A stretch of DNA of 55,207 nt from the NCBI GenBank assembly GCA_030647905.1, contig JAUSJA010000031.1:1-55207 (forward strand), written 5' to 3'. Positions 55,075-55,207 of this stretch are shown here, in pieces; positions within the stretch are counted from its first letter, which is position 1; each line of letters starts with the position of its first letter. The DNA comes from Gemmatimonadaceae bacterium (lineage in GTDB: Bacteria; Gemmatimonadota; Gemmatimonadetes; Gemmatimonadales; Gemmatimonadaceae). A program made the position numbers and the translations under genes. Below the pieces are notes generated by a model, which was not told the origin of the DNA, ran no database searches, and was given only the letters and a program-made list of their open reading frames with translations.

Positions 55075-55207
55075 TTACTTCCGCAAATGAGAGTAACGTT
55101 TTTGCAGGCTGACTGCATGCACGACCTCCTTGCGCCACTCGAAGGGCGCGGCCTTGGGATTGTAGACCTTAATGTACGCGTCGATGGCGTCGCGCACGTT
55201 CCAGGGG
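55075..55207 (-). mobile_element. IS630-family transposase, C-terminal end (partial)
   Basis: On the minus strand, a frame open from the window edge ends at TAA 55077-55075. It encodes NVRDAIDAYIKVYNPKAAPF then EWRKEVVHAVS, the tail signature of IS630/Tc1-mariner DDE transposases. The rest lies outside the window. No terminal inverted repeat of the IS is visible between its stop and rpsR, because only three bases separate them. Confidence 0.75.

Overview
The window is a 55.2 kb, high-GC bacterial chromosome segment made almost entirely of ordinary vertically inherited genes, with a few accessory insertions. Gene content suggests Gemmatimonadota or a nearby lineage: a Minf_1886-family protein between glyA and nnr, a BON-domain membrane protein divergent from thrS, very large secreted M14 peptidases, SelA, and a thl-hbd-acyl-CoA dehydrogenase-leucine dehydrogenase run. 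This placement is inference from gene content. Both edges lie inside insertion-sequence transposases: the C-terminus of an IS110-type enzyme at the left and of an IS630-type enzyme at the right. The window may therefore be a contig that broke at repeats.

Left part (0.2-14 kb): a small haem-motif protein, tRNA-Met and tRNA-fMet, then about 12 kb read leftwards in one close-packed run. In transcription order this is thl, a CPBP membrane protease, hbd, acyl-CoA dehydrogenase, Glu/Leu dehydrogenase, rpiB, glyA, a Minf_1886 protein, nnr, thiL, plsC, eno and an ftsB-like gene. Upstream of thl is a 303-bp element with 37-bp imperfect terminal inverted repeats (MITE-like).

Middle (14-25 kb): thrS leftwards, then rightwards a BON-domain protein, valS, an Ig-like lipoprotein, selA, a GmhB-like phosphatase, purN and purH. 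Several neighbours share a four-base GTGA stop/start overlap, which recurs eight times in the window.

Accessory zone (25.2-29 kb): a DUF1080 remnant, tRNA-Ser(UGA), and a 1.6 kb segment bounded by a 52-bp copy of that tRNA's 3' end (51 of 52 identical). The segment holds a frameshifted lipoprotein with an HEFFH motif and a secreted protein, with no integrase. Beyond it is a lone AAA_14/DUF4143 ATPase gene preceded by five direct repeats with an exact 23-bp period.

Right part (29-55 kb): a secreted M14 peptidase; a probable sulfur module (TsdA-like dihaem cytochrome, Tat-exported DsrE-like protein, ThiF/MoeB-rhodanese fusion); a methyltransferase; tRNA-Ser(GCU) with a terminator; gltX; lexA; a leftward group of aminotransferase, FAH hydrolase, dinG, rsmI and trxA; mce; pdxJ; a flippase-like membrane protein; ispE; tRNA-Gln; prs-rplY-pth-ychF; two secreted proteins; and rpsF-rpsR, where the IS630 copy begins three bases after rpsR. 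The most unusual signals are the 23-bp repeat array, the tRNA-bounded mini-island, the MITE-like element, and a strong terminator-like hairpin inside the conserved 3' end of ychF.
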